A DNA stretch of 64,000 nucleotides from an uncultured Candidatus Melainabacteria bacterium (GCA_934717855.1 CAKUZI010000007.1:60538-124537), one strand, 5' to 3'; numbered from the stretch's first letter, positions 51,717 through 61,026 are shown. Notes: generated by a model from the sequence alone, not told the origin. Numbers and translations are program-made.

Positions 51717-51748
51717 AAAATCGGACTGAAAAAATCCAGTCCGATTTT
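51717..51748 (-). terminator. Terminator of Fe-ADH gene
   Basis: AAAATCGGACTG ... CAGTCCGATTTT hairpin with T-rich flank on the minus strand. Confidence 0.8.
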
Positions 51749-51767
51749 AAATTTTAGCAATTGCAAT

Positions 51768-52976
51768 CTATAGAGGTTTTACAGAGTTTTTGTAAATTTC
51801 TTTTACAACTTCTCTACTGTTGCCTGACGGAGCAATATCAATCAATCCTGATAAAGATGGAGTTGTAAATACTAAATCTGTTAATTTTTCTACATCAGCA
51901 TCTGTAAAGCCTTCATCTTCCAATTTTTCTTTCACATCTACAGAATACAACCAGTCTTGAACTTCTTTTGCTGCTTTATCCGCATCTGAAGCTTCTGGTT
52001 TCAAGTTTGGTGCAATTGGAGCTAAAATATCAGCCAAAACATTTGGTCTGTCTTTGTAAATTGTTTTGATTACGGCAGGTAACAAAATTGCTAAACCTAA
52101 ACCGTGTGACAAATCTGGTTTTACAGCACTCAATGGATGTTCAAGAGCGTGAGTATAATGTAATAAACCATTATCAAAACTTACACCGCCCATCATGGCT
52201 GCGTATGCCAAGAAGTAACGAGCTTCTAAATCATCAGGATTTGCAATTGCTTTTGGCAAATATTTTGCAACAAGTTCAATTACTTGTTTTGCCAAAGTAA
52301 TTGAATATGGAGACGCAACAGTTGAAGTAGCAGCTTCTACAACGTGGTTAACCGCATCAATTGAAACATATCTAGTTTGTTTTGGAGACAATTTTGTCAT
52401 CAATTGAGGATCATCGATTGCAAACATTGGATAAATGCAATCATAAGCAATAGCAGGTTTAAAATTCTTTTCCAAGTTTGTTACAACCGCAAATCTATTT
52501 GTTTCGGTGCCTGTTCCGTGAGTTAGGTTAATTGAAACAATCGGTGCAGCTTTTTCAGGCGTAAATCTGAATTCATAAATATCGTCTGCTGATTTTTCAG
52601 GGTATTCAAGCAAAATTGCAACAGATTTTCCTGCATCTGTTGGAGAACCGCCACCGATTGAAATAACAGCTTTGGCACCGAAATCTCTAGCCAATTTAGC
52701 TGCATCATCAACGTGATGAGTGTTAGGGTTTGGAGTAACTTCTGCATAATTTACATATCCAATACCGTGGTCTTTCAACGCTTTTTCTACATAATCCCAA
52801 GCACCTGTAGCTTTGTAAGCATGTTTACCTGACATTACGATAACTTTGTCAATTCCTTTTTCTTTCAAAACTTTAGCAATATCATCAATTTTTTTGATAG
52901 CGCCAACACCAAAATAAACAGTTGTTCTTGTGCGAATTTCTTTAACTTCGTTAATGTTAATATCCTTTTCCCACAT
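51768..52976 (-). CDS. Iron-containing alcohol dehydrogenase
   Basis: A 402-residue group III dehydrogenase. It has VIVMSGKHAYKATGAWD, the NAD-binding GGGSPTDAGKSVAILLEYP, NLTHGTGTETNRFAVV and the Fe2+ ligands in DAVNHVVEAATS and LLHYTHALEHPLSAVKPDLSHG. A fermentation role such as alcohol or butanol formation is plausible, but substrate is not predictable. The start at 52976 (MWEKDININEV) follows AAAGGAGAGTTTATT. Confidence 0.9.
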   Translation of the reverse strand: MWEKDININEVKEIRTRTTVYFGVGAIKKIDDIAKVLKEKGIDKVIVMSGKHAYKATGAWDYVEKALKDHGIGYVNYAEVTPNPNTHHVDDAAKLARDFGAKAVISIGGGSPTDAGKSVAILLEYPEKSADDIYEFRFTPEKAAPIVSINLTHGTGTETNRFAVVTNLEKNFKPAIAYDCIYPMFAIDDPQLMTKLSPKQTRYVSIDAVNHVVEAATSTVASPYSITLAKQVIELVAKYLPKAIANPDDLEARYFLAYAAMMGGVSFDNGLLHYTHALEHPLSAVKPDLSHGLGLAILLPAVIKTIYKDRPNVLADILAPIAPNLKPEASDADKAAKEVQDWLYSVDVKEKLEDEGFTDADVEKLTDLVFTTPSLSGLIDIAPSGNSREVVKEIYKNSVKPL

Positions 52977-53118
52977 AATAAACTCTCCTTTCATGCGTAC
53001 AACATTTTACAGCTATATTATAAGAAATGTTTTTGATAATTGCAAGAAAAATTTATTAATATTTTATTAAAAAATTTGCGGGATTATTAATACGTAAAGT
53101 CTTTTTTAGTTGCCACAA

Positions 53119-54480
53119 TTAATTATTTAAACTGTGAATTGGAGCCGGAATTCTACCGCCACGACGAACAAAACCACTTGAAGACAATGTTCCAACAGGC
53201 ATTATAGGAGCTTTTCCAAGCAATCCGCCGTAAACAACTTCATCACCCACATTTTTTCCAACAACAGGAATAACTCTAACAGCAGTTGTTTTTTTATTAA
53301 TCATACCGATGGCCATTTCATCTGCAATAATCCCTGCAATTGTATCAACAGGAGTATTTCCAGGAATTGCAATCATATCTAATCCTACAGAACAAACTGA
53401 AGTCATTGCTTCTAATTTATCAAAAGTTAAATATCCTTTAGTTGTTGCATCAATCATGCCTGCATCTTCCGAAACAGGAATAAATGCACCAGACAAACCT
53501 CCAACGTGTGAACTTGCCATGATTCCACCTTTTTTAACGGCATCATTAAGCATTGCAAGCGCTGCAGTAGTTCCATGCGCTCCCGCATGTTCAAGCCCCA
53601 TTGCTTGGAAAATACCTGCAACACTGTCCCCAACAGCAGGTGTTGGAGCTAATGACAAATCTATTACGCCGAATGGAACTCCTAAACGTTTTGCGAGTTT
53701 ACGGCCAACAAGTTCTCCTGTCGATGTAATTTTATATGCGATTTGTTTTATTTTATTTGCTAAAGCACTCAAATCTTCATCTTTTCCTAGAGCTTCAACA
53801 GCAGCTCTCACAACTCCGGGACCGGAAACTCCAACATTCAAAGCACATTCAGGTTCACCAACACCACAAAAAGCTCCTGCCATAAACGGATTATCACTAG
53901 GAGAATTACAAAATACAACAAGTTTTGCTGCTCCAATACCGTCTCTATCCTTTGTCAATTCTGCGGATTTTTTAACTATTTCAGCCATTTTTAAAACCGC
54001 ATCCATATTTATTCCGGCTTTTGAAGAAGCTACATTGATTGATGAACATAATCTTTCTGTTTGCGCTAATGCTTCCGGAATACTCTCGATAAGTAATTTA
54101 TCGCCTTTTGTCATTCCCTTTTCAACAAGTGCTGAAAATCCTCCAATAAAATTAACCCCAACATCTTTTGCAACTTTATCTAGAGTTTTGGCAATTTTTA
54201 CGTAATCTGGATTTTTGCAAGATTCTCCAACAATAGAAATCGGAGTAACAGAAATTCTTTTATTAACGATAGGAATTGAATATTCATTTTCAAATTCATT
54301 TGCATATTCAACTAAATTTCCTGCATACTTTTTAATTTTGTTATAAATATTTTGGCAGACAACATCAACATCACTATCTGCACAATCTCTCAAACTTATA
54401 GCCATAGTAACCGTTCTAATATCAAGGTTATACAGCTTAATCATATTAATTGTTTCTAAAATAAGGTTTTTATTAATCAT
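53119..54480 (-). CDS. PFL family protein (UPF0210/DUF711)
   Basis: A 453-residue member of UPF0210, which was related to pyruvate formate-lyase-like folds but lacks a known activity. Markers are IRTVTMAISLRDCADSDVDVVC, SVTPISIVGESC, FIGGFSALVEKGMTKGD, VSGPGVVRAAVE and FGVIDLSLAPTPAVGDSVA. An ACT protein partner (UPF0237) often adjoins in other genomes but is absent here. Its start overlaps the end of the MotB-like gene by eight bases, so it belongs to that operon. Confidence 0.85.
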   Translation of the reverse strand: MINKNLILETINMIKLYNLDIRTVTMAISLRDCADSDVDVVCQNIYNKIKKYAGNLVEYANEFENEYSIPIVNKRISVTPISIVGESCKNPDYVKIAKTLDKVAKDVGVNFIGGFSALVEKGMTKGDKLLIESIPEALAQTERLCSSINVASSKAGINMDAVLKMAEIVKKSAELTKDRDGIGAAKLVVFCNSPSDNPFMAGAFCGVGEPECALNVGVSGPGVVRAAVEALGKDEDLSALANKIKQIAYKITSTGELVGRKLAKRLGVPFGVIDLSLAPTPAVGDSVAGIFQAMGLEHAGAHGTTAALAMLNDAVKKGGIMASSHVGGLSGAFIPVSEDAGMIDATTKGYLTFDKLEAMTSVCSVGLDMIAIPGNTPVDTIAGIIADEMAIGMINKKTTAVRVIPVVGKNVGDEVVYGGLLGKAPIMPVGTLSSSGFVRRGGRIPAPIHSLNN

Positions 54481-55180
54481 TTTTTAGCGATTGAACTCCA
54501 TGAAATAAAGCTTCTGTAATATCTAATTTTTTTACTTTCAAACGCATTTCAACACGTCTGCTTTTATCGTAATCCTCTTTCCCATTTACAAGAACTGGGT
54601 CTGAATAACTTCTGCCCTCTACAATAAGCATTTTTCTTAATTTTGGATTATATTGTTTATCGTAGTTTGTCTGAAAAACATAATTAGCAACAGCATTTGC
54701 ACGCGCTGTACTCAATTCCATATTTTTCATATAACTAATATCAGGATTTTTTATGCCGGAAAATGTATGACTATCAGTGTGACCCTGAATTATAATATTT
54801 TCTATTTCTCCTATCAATTCTTTTTTAGAAAAAATTGTATTTATATAAATTGGAACAAGTTTACTCAAATACGCTTTACCTTTAGGAGAAAGGTTTGCAC
54901 TTCCAAGCTCGAATAATTCCATATCAGAGATTTTCACATCACCTGTCGTTTTATCAACTTGAGCTTCAATATTTGCTTCTTTTAAATTTTCAATTAATTC
55001 TTTGCTAATTTCAATCTGCTTTTTTTTCTGTTCAAGTTCTTGTTGCGAAAAACCGGTCATTGCAAGAACAAATAAAGTCATAAAGATAATCGCCAAACCT
55101 AACAAAAGGTCTGACATTGTTGTCCAGAAAATATTGTTATCACCTTCAACTTGAGCTTTTTTTCGAGATTTTAATGCCAT
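54473..55180 (-). CDS. MotB/ZorB-like protein with OmpA domain
   Basis: A 235-residue protein with a single N-terminal transmembrane helix (FWTTMSDLLLGLAIIFMTLFVLA, including an Asp as in stator B subunits), a coiled coil (QQELEQKKKQIEISKELIENL) and a C-terminal OmpA/MotB peptidoglycan-binding domain (IIIQGHTDSHTF, ELSTARANAVANYV, DKSRRVEMRL). Ribosome binding site TAAGGAGAATAT. Pairs with the MotA-like gene nine bases upstream. It most resembles ZorB of Zorya defence systems, but the flagellar MotB remains possible. Confidence 0.75.
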   Translation of the reverse strand: MALKSRKKAQVEGDNNIFWTTMSDLLLGLAIIFMTLFVLAMTGFSQQELEQKKKQIEISKELIENLKEANIEAQVDKTTGDVKISDMELFELGSANLSPKGKAYLSKLVPIYINTIFSKKELIGEIENIIIQGHTDSHTFSGIKNPDISYMKNMELSTARANAVANYVFQTNYDKQYNPKLRKMLIVEGRSYSDPVLVNGKEDYDKSRRVEMRLKVKKLDITEALFHGVQSLKND

Positions 55181-55189
55181 ATATTCTCC

Positions 55190-56095
55190 TTAAAACAACT
55201 CATCAACATCGTCACCTTTACCATTTTTGGCAACTTCTTTCATGCTTTTGTTAACTTCATTTAAACCGAAAATAAGATTTTCAAGGTATGGCACAAGGTT
55301 ACTCGCAATACCTGAATTTAATGCATTTTTAAATTGCTGAGGCATTGAAGTGATTAAATTTGAAATAGAATTGTTTTGAATTTTAGTTTCTTTCAACAAT
55401 TCCAACAAGAATTTTTCAGAAGAAATGTTACTAAACAACTTGCCCATTAAATCTGTACATGTCGCAAGCGGACTGTTGCAAAGCAATTGATAAGCAATTT
55501 TTTCAAACATTAAAAATATCAATGACGAACCAACGGCGATAACTGATACTAAAGCAGCTGTCTGCATTGATGACATCAAACCTGCAACAGAAGAAATTGT
55601 TCTTTCTTGAGTTGAAAAGTCAATTTTACCAAATGCAATAGCAATGTTTAAGAATGTAAACAAAGGACCAAAACCAGTTAAAACTGTCGGAATTGCTGAG
55701 ATAAATTTACTATTATATTTTGACAAAATCAAAGTTTCTTCATTAAAAAAGTACAAAGGATCAACTGTTGTCTGAATATTTTGAACAGTAGAAGATACTT
55801 CCTTGTATGTCAAATCATTATTTCTTCCTTTTAATGCAATTGATTCTGAAAATACCAAAGTGTTTTTAAATTCGAGCCAAACACCTGATACGTATGGATT
55901 TGAACTCATCCATTCATCAATTTCTTTAAAGCGAAAACTTAAATCATTTTTTCTAAAGTTAGAAATAAATGCCAACAATATTTTTAAATTTTTATTAACC
56001 GAAATATAATTTTTAGCACAATAAATAATCGAAAATAAGAAAGTAAAAATTACTATCAATATCGGAATATCTGTAAAAATATGTAATAAACTCAT
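55190..56095 (-). CDS. MotA/ZorA-like membrane protein
   Basis: A 301-residue protein. It has an N-terminal transmembrane helix, a cytoplasmic stretch, then two hydrophobic helices in the pattern IPTVLTGFGPLFTFLNIAIAFG and LMSSMQTAALVSVIAVGSSLIFLM, typical of MotA/TolQ/ExbB/ZorA channel subunits, and a short amphipathic C-terminal tail. It lacks the very long intracellular tail of classical ZorA and the flagellar-motor electrostatic loop of MotA is not clear. Forms a proton-conducting stator-like pair with the next gene. No zorC, zorD, zorE or flagellar genes are seen in the window. Confidence 0.7.
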   Translation of the reverse strand: MSLLHIFTDIPILIVIFTFLFSIIYCAKNYISVNKNLKILLAFISNFRKNDLSFRFKEIDEWMSSNPYVSGVWLEFKNTLVFSESIALKGRNNDLTYKEVSSTVQNIQTTVDPLYFFNEETLILSKYNSKFISAIPTVLTGFGPLFTFLNIAIAFGKIDFSTQERTISSVAGLMSSMQTAALVSVIAVGSSLIFLMFEKIAYQLLCNSPLATCTDLMGKLFSNISSEKFLLELLKETKIQNNSISNLITSMPQQFKNALNSGIASNLVPYLENLIFGLNEVNKSMKEVAKNGKGDDVDELF

Positions 56096-56185
56096 TTGTT
56101 CTCCGTTCGTTTACCAAAATTATAGCATAGCTCGCCAATTTGGGCAATAAGCACAAATCTCATCTCATTAAAAATTCAGACGCAA

Positions 56186-57181
56186 CTAATCTTTAACCGG
56201 CAAATAAGATTGAGGATAATTATAGTCTTCTTTAAAACCTAGATGTCTGTACATTTTTAGCGCTTGAAAATTATTTGTTTCAGTTGTTGTATTAACTTCA
56301 CTAATCGGTTTAATTCCATTATCTGCTAAATCAATAAGCATCTCTACAGATTTTTTCAACATATGTTTTGACAACCCTTTGCCCTGATGTTCTTTTCTTA
56401 TCGCAACAATTGGAATATTTGCAATTCTTCCACCGGTAAGGTTCATGAAGCAAAAACCAACCGGAATATTATTACAAAGCAAAATAGTTGTAGCTTCTGG
56501 CAAAAATTCTGCATAAATATTTTTTACAATTTTAGTAATTATGTCACGAGTTCCATCAATAGTCTTAAATCTTGGGTCAAACAATGCATCTGCGCTATTT
56601 TCAAAACCCTCTTGAACAACTTCAACTGCATCTTCAAAATATTTATCTTGCCAATCAACAAGTTTGTATTCACTATCTAATGGTGCAAGCTGAGTGATTT
56701 TTAAGATATCTCTTGAATTTGTTCCAGACATCATAAATCTCAAAACAGCAATTCCAACAAACTTAAACCCATAACGAGCAATGTCGCCTATTAAATCTTT
56801 TTGAGCTCCCAACATCGGATAACATACAATCTTATCTAATCTTTCAGCTTTTGTAAGTTCTAAGAATTTTTTGATAAGGTACATAGCTCTTTCGACCATA
56901 TTTTCCATTTTCAAAGAATGAATTATATTAAGTTCAACAGCTTCCGAAATCGCAGTTGTATAAACCAAAAAAGCAACCGGAATAGAACTTTCGAACAAAA
57001 CTACACATTCTATCAATTTCTTTTCAACCGCATCTATAAACCCATCATAATCTAATGGTTCAAGTTCAAAATTATACTCAGTTACGGCTCTGTTTACAAA
57101 ATCATTGTATACAGTTGCAAATCCTTTATAGTCATTTGGAGTTAATAATCTAGCTTCAAAAGTTTGGTTTTCGTCAGTCAT
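56186..57181 (-). CDS. GNAT-family acetyltransferase (large)
   Basis: A 331-residue protein with a C-terminal GNAT fold: IVAIRKEHQGKGLSKHMLKK matches the acetyl-CoA motif A (R/Q-x-x-G-x-G/A), followed by VNTTTETNNFQALKMYRHLGF. The N-terminal half (1-165) may be a second, degenerate GNAT-like domain. The acceptor is unknown. It lies 33 bases after ribBA and upstream of the MotA/B-like pair, suggesting a shared transcript. Confidence 0.8.
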   Translation of the reverse strand: MTDENQTFEARLLTPNDYKGFATVYNDFVNRAVTEYNFELEPLDYDGFIDAVEKKLIECVVLFESSIPVAFLVYTTAISEAVELNIIHSLKMENMVERAMYLIKKFLELTKAERLDKIVCYPMLGAQKDLIGDIARYGFKFVGIAVLRFMMSGTNSRDILKITQLAPLDSEYKLVDWQDKYFEDAVEVVQEGFENSADALFDPRFKTIDGTRDIITKIVKNIYAEFLPEATTILLCNNIPVGFCFMNLTGGRIANIPIVAIRKEHQGKGLSKHMLKKSVEMLIDLADNGIKPISEVNTTTETNNFQALKMYRHLGFKEDYNYPQSYLPVKD

Positions 57182-57214
57182 GTCCTCAATTCCTTGTAAT
57201 TAAAAAAACAGCCA

Positions 57215-58423
57215 TTAAATCATATGGTGCATTTTTTCTTTTTTAGTTTCCATATACCGCTTGTTATACTCATTTATGTATGGCGGTATTTTAACTATAT
57301 CATGTACAGTTAATCCGTAACCATTCAAACCGACGATTTTTTTCGGATTGTTTGTAATTAAGTTAAAATTGTTAAAACCTAAATCACGAATAATTTGCGC
57401 ACCCATGCCGTAATCTCTTAAATCAGGTTTAAATCCTAAAGAAACATTAGCTTCAACCGTATCTTGCCCCTCTTCCTGAAGATGATATGCTTTAATTTTA
57501 TTAATAATACCAATTCCCCTGCCCTCATGTCCTTTCATGTAGACTAGAGCACCTTTTCCGTATTTATTAATCATCTCCAAAGCACTATGTAATTGATAAT
57601 TACAATCACATTTCAAACTATGAAAAATATCGCCTGTAAGACATTCACTGTGTACTCTAACAAGAGGAATTTTGTCTGAACCGTCATCTTTTACTAAAGC
57701 AACACTTTCTTGTCCTGTCATGTGATTAAGATAACCATAAATTTCAAATTCACCAAATTGTGTCGGCAAATGAGCTTCAGCTTCTCTTGTGACAATTTTT
57801 TCGGATTTCAAACGATACGCAATTAGTTCTGCAACAGAAATAAATTTAATTCCATGTTTTTTAGCGAACTTATACAAATCATCTCGACGAGCCATATGCC
57901 CATCTTTTGCCATAATTTCACACATTGGCCCTGCCGGAACATGCCCGCAAAGCCTTGCCAAATCAACAACAGCTTCAGTATGCCCAGTCCTTGTCAAAAC
58001 TCCGCCTTTTCTTGCAACACAAGGGAACAAATGCCCCGGACGTCGCAAATCCGACGGTTGAGCATCATGTGCAAGACAAACTTCTATAGTTTTTGCTCTA
58101 TCAAACGCTGATATTCCGGTTGTTACACCATATTTTTCACTAGCATCAATGCTTACGGTAAAGGCTGTTTTCATAGATTCGTTATTTTGTTCAACCATTT
58201 GCGGTAACTGCATTTTTTCAGCAATTTCAGGAGCAATTGCAAGGCAAATCAAACCTTTTGCGTTTTCTGCCATAAACTTGATAATTTCAGGCGTAACCAT
58301 TTGCCCAGAACAAATCAAATCACCCTCGTTTTCTCTATCCTCATCGTCCGCAACAATGAGCATTTTACCGTTTTTAAAGTCTTCTATTGCACTTTCTATA
58401 CTGTCAAATTTAAAGTTTTCCAT
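57215..58423 (-). CDS. ribBA: Bifunctional DHBP synthase / GTP cyclohydrolase II
   Basis: A 402-residue fusion making both riboflavin precursors: residues 1-205 are RibB (ADDEDRENEGDLI, RPGHLFPC, GHTEAVVDLARL) and 206-402 RibA (VRVHSECLTGDIFHSLKCDCNYQL with the zinc cysteines, YMKGHEGRGIGI). The start is MENFKFDSIE at 58423; an ATG at 58438 overlaps the ribE coding end. Downstream of ribE in the same operon. No FMN riboswitch is seen. Confidence 0.96.
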   Translation of the reverse strand: MENFKFDSIESAIEDFKNGKMLIVADDEDRENEGDLICSGQMVTPEIIKFMAENAKGLICLAIAPEIAEKMQLPQMVEQNNESMKTAFTVSIDASEKYGVTTGISAFDRAKTIEVCLAHDAQPSDLRRPGHLFPCVARKGGVLTRTGHTEAVVDLARLCGHVPAGPMCEIMAKDGHMARRDDLYKFAKKHGIKFISVAELIAYRLKSEKIVTREAEAHLPTQFGEFEIYGYLNHMTGQESVALVKDDGSDKIPLVRVHSECLTGDIFHSLKCDCNYQLHSALEMINKYGKGALVYMKGHEGRGIGIINKIKAYHLQEEGQDTVEANVSLGFKPDLRDYGMGAQIIRDLGFNNFNLITNNPKKIVGLNGYGLTVHDIVKIPPYINEYNKRYMETKKEKMHHMI

Positions 58424-58424
58424 T

Positions 58425-59015
58425 TTACATAAACCCATTTTCTTTCAAAAAATCTTCTGTAATATTATTTTGCGGTGACAAAAATTTTTCAACATACCGC
58501 CCGAGAATATCTGTTTCAATATTAACAAAATCCCCAATACGCAAATCTTTCAAGTTTGTATTTTCAAGAGTATGCGGAATTATTGCAACACAAAACATAT
58601 TTTTTTCAGATTTAGAAACAGTTAAACTCACACCGTTTACACAAATTGAACCCTTATAAACAATGTATTTGTCCAGCTCAGACGATACTTCAAACCTCAT
58701 ATCGCCAATATAGCGTGCTGTTCCATCGACATGTCCCTGAACGATATGACCGCCCATGCGTGTTTGCGGAGTTAAAGCTCGCTCAAGATTGACATTTTCG
58801 CCAGTTTTAAACCCTTTAGTAATTCGCAAAGTTTCAGAACTAACATCTGCAGAAAAGTAATTTTTCCCTATATCTACAACTGTTTGGCAACAACCGTTAA
58901 TTGCAATGCTGTCACCTAATTTAGTTCCCTCAAGCACAATTGAACACTCAACGACAAGTCTTTTGCCGTCAAACGATTTAACTTTTCCGATTTCTTCTAC
59001 AATCCCTGTAAACAT
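58425..59015 (-). CDS. ribE: Riboflavin synthase alpha chain
   Basis: A 196-residue lumazine dismutase forming riboflavin. It has the MFTGIVEEIGKV start, the two tandem lumazine-binding halves with SIAINGCCQTVVDI and GSICVNGVSLTVS, and MGGHIVQGHVDGTARY. Length standard. TAAAAT lies six bases upstream of the ATG, so the operon starts leaderless. Its stop overlaps the ribBA start region. Confidence 0.96.
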   Translation of the reverse strand: MFTGIVEEIGKVKSFDGKRLVVECSIVLEGTKLGDSIAINGCCQTVVDIGKNYFSADVSSETLRITKGFKTGENVNLERALTPQTRMGGHIVQGHVDGTARYIGDMRFEVSSELDKYIVYKGSICVNGVSLTVSKSEKNMFCVAIIPHTLENTNLKDLRIGDFVNIETDILGRYVEKFLSPQNNITEDFLKENGFM

Positions 59016-59021
59016 AAATTG

Positions 59022-59027
59022 ATTTTA
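59022..59027 (-). promoter_or_regulatory. -10 box of leaderless ribE
   Basis: TAAAAT on the minus strand, six bases (CAATTT) before the ATG. Confidence 0.5.
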
Positions 59028-59063
59028 TCATGAAAAATAAAAACCCGACAATAGCAATGTAAT

Positions 59064-59285
59064 TTAATATTTAAAAGGCTTTACTCTGTTAAATTTTAAC
59101 TCATATCCTAACAATTCGCCAATAAGTTTTGCTTCTTCATATTTCAAAGTATTTCTCAAAAGTTTTTGAGAAATATTTGATTGCGAATAGTACTTTCCAG
59201 TTTTCTTAGTAAGCATTTCTGCTAATCTTGTAATGGAAACATCATTTTCAGCAAGTAACATTTTTATGTCTGTTCGTACGCTCAT
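59064..59285 (-). CDS. Small helix-turn-helix protein
   Basis: A 73-residue protein, MSVRTDIKMLLAENDVSITR followed by LAEMLTKKTGKYYSQSNISQKL, which looks like a Cro/XRE-type HTH with a substituted turn; helices 2 and 3 are LAEMLT and QSNISQKL. A TATAAT box lies only four bases before the ATG, and no Shine-Dalgarno sequence is seen. Between ribE and a prepilin gene. Possible DNA-binding regulator; target unknown. Confidence 0.65.
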   Translation of the reverse strand: MSVRTDIKMLLAENDVSITRLAEMLTKKTGKYYSQSNISQKLLRNTLKYEEAKLIGELLGYELKFNRVKPFKY

Positions 59286-59398
59286 TATGATTATATTGAC
59301 ATATATGAGACAATATAGTAAACTTTATAATTATAAAGGAATGAATATTATTATAAAGTAATGACATTTGTAATATTTTTTAATATCTGAGGTTTTAA

Positions 59399-60157
59399 AT
59401 GAGGAAAAATAAGAGTTTTGCATTCACTTTGGCAGAAGTATTAATAACACTTGCAATAATCGGTGTAGTTGCAGCAATTACACTACCAAGCTTAATTCAA
59501 AAACATCAAGAAAAAGAATTTGCAACAAGAACTAAAAAATTATATTCTGATATTGGAAACGCTCTTATATTAGCACAAAAAGACTTTGACGTAGTGGGAG
59601 ATAATTCATTATTATTTAACACAACAGATTCTTCATATGAAGTTGCAAAAAAACTTGGACAATATTTTAATGGTGCTAAAGTTTGCAAAGACAAAAACGA
59701 AAAAGGGTGTTCAAAATATTATTATGAAATCAAATATGCAACTCTTCGATTAGATGCCGATAACAAAGGCGAAGTACATTACGCTCCTTGGGAACCTATA
59801 ATTATTCTTTCAAATGGAGCTATAATTAGCCTTAGTAATGCAAAACGAGAAAATTGCTATGCAAACATAACATCAAACAAAACAGACGAATACGGAAGAC
59901 CGGTATTGAATCCAGACGGAAGCAACCAAACAGTTAATTGGACTTCTTATTCATGTGGATATCTTGATGTAGATGTTAATGGGGTAAAAAAGCCAAACCA
60001 ATATGGACGTGACGTATACCAATTTCCGGTTTATAAAGAAAAATTAATGCTACAAACAGCTCCTTCAGCTGGTGGCAAAAGTTTAAAAAACATTATTTAT
60101 GGAGACGGTAAACTGGAATACGAAAACTACAACAAAGGTCAAGATTATTCAGAATAA
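59399..60157 (+). CDS. Prepilin-like protein
   Basis: A 252-residue type IV prepilin-like protein. Short basic leader MRKNKSFA then FTLAEVLITLAIIGVVAAI (cleavage before F, Glu at +5), a hydrophobic helix and a globular domain with four to five cysteines in CKDKNEKGC ... NCYANI ... SCGYLD, possible disulfides. The leader is short and normal, unlike the paralog at 8040. Ribosome binding site TGAGGTTTTAA. Substrate of a prepilin peptidase; role in pilus, competence or secretion unknown. Confidence 0.85.
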   Translation: MRKNKSFAFTLAEVLITLAIIGVVAAITLPSLIQKHQEKEFATRTKKLYSDIGNALILAQKDFDVVGDNSLLFNTTDSSYEVAKKLGQYFNGAKVCKDKNEKGCSKYYYEIKYATLRLDADNKGEVHYAPWEPIIILSNGAIISLSNAKRENCYANITSNKTDEYGRPVLNPDGSNQTVNWTSYSCGYLDVDVNGVKKPNQYGRDVYQFPVYKEKLMLQTAPSAGGKSLKNIIYGDGKLEYENYNKGQDYSE

Positions 60158-60167
60158 TTTTTTGTGC

Positions 60168-60173
60168 TAGAAT
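60168..60173 (+). promoter_or_regulatory. -10 box of leaderless DRE-TIM lyase gene
   Basis: TAGAAT six bases (ATTTGC) before the ATG at 60180. Confidence 0.5.
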
Positions 60174-60179
60174 ATTTGC

Positions 60180-60941
60180 ATGGTAAAGATTTTAGACTGT
60201 ACGCTAAGAGATGGTGGACATGTTAATAAATGGAACTTTTCAGAAGAATGTATTCTGGATACATTGAAAGTTGCAGAAAATTCCGAAATCGACTACTTTG
60301 AAGCCGGTTATAATATGCCTGAATGCATAAACTCATCCAAAATTAAACTTTGCACAATGTTAGACGCAAAAAACATTCATCCTGTATCTGAAAAAACTGA
60401 CTGCGTAAGAATTGCCTGCTATCCGCATGAAATTAAAACTGCGATTTTCGCTATAGAAGATTTTAAAAACCAAGGGTTTGAAGTTTTTCTTCACCTCATG
60501 ACAGCTGACAAATTTGAAGATTATGAACTTCTTAAAAACTGGAAAAATAAAGATATTTTGACATCAATATATTTTGCTGATAGTTTTGGAGCTTTTTTAC
60601 CGAAAGATGTTGAAAATATTTATAAAAAGCTAGGAAATTGCGGATTTGAAAGAATTAGTTTTCACGCGCACAACAATCTTCAACTTGCTTTTACAAATAC
60701 AATCAAGGCGATTGAACTCGGTGCATACAGTGTTGATGCAACAACTTTTGGAATGGGAAGAGGGGGAGGAAACCTTCCGATAGAGTTGTTATTAAAATAT
60801 TTAGGAAAAGACAATTCACAATATTTAGAATTAATCAAAAAATACTATCTTAACTTGCAAGCACAAACTACTTGGGGGTACAGCTATAAAGCACTAATCG
60901 GAGGTTTGAACAACATTCACCCATCCCAAGTAATTTGCTAG
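60180..60941 (+). CDS. HMGL-like DRE-TIM metallolyase
   Basis: A 253-residue TIM-barrel aldolase/lyase. It has DCTLRDGGHVNKWNF at the N-terminus and HAHNNLQLAFTN with the metal ligand His-x-His. Relatives include 4-hydroxy-2-oxovalerate aldolase, HMG-CoA lyase and isopropylmalate synthases, but it lacks the extra domains of the synthases. A small aldolase acting on a 2-oxo acid is the best guess. Predicted leaderless. Confidence 0.8.
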   Translation: MVKILDCTLRDGGHVNKWNFSEECILDTLKVAENSEIDYFEAGYNMPECINSSKIKLCTMLDAKNIHPVSEKTDCVRIACYPHEIKTAIFAIEDFKNQGFEVFLHLMTADKFEDYELLKNWKNKDILTSIYFADSFGAFLPKDVENIYKKLGNCGFERISFHAHNNLQLAFTNTIKAIELGAYSVDATTFGMGRGGGNLPIELLLKYLGKDNSQYLELIKKYYLNLQAQTTWGYSYKALIGGLNNIHPSQVIC

Positions 60942-61026
60942 ATTCCATACACAAATAAACCTCAAACACTTGAATGATGTCTACAGCACCCATTACCTAT
61001 ATAATTAGAAAAAAGAGGGTTAAGAA

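Noticed and set aside
53309..54205. Long open frame on the plus strand across the PFL-family gene
   Set aside because: It is antisense to a well-recognised family protein, has no ribosome binding site and translates to Ser/Pro/Ala-rich, unfamiliar sequence.
54473..56095. Complete Zorya defence system
   Set aside because: Only the ZorA/ZorB-like pair is present; no ZorC, ZorD or ZorE-like gene adjoins, and the ZorA-like protein lacks the long tail.
58425..59060. FMN riboswitch before the riboflavin operon
   Set aside because: ribE appears leaderless with only about 50 bases to the next gene; no RFN-element sequence is present.
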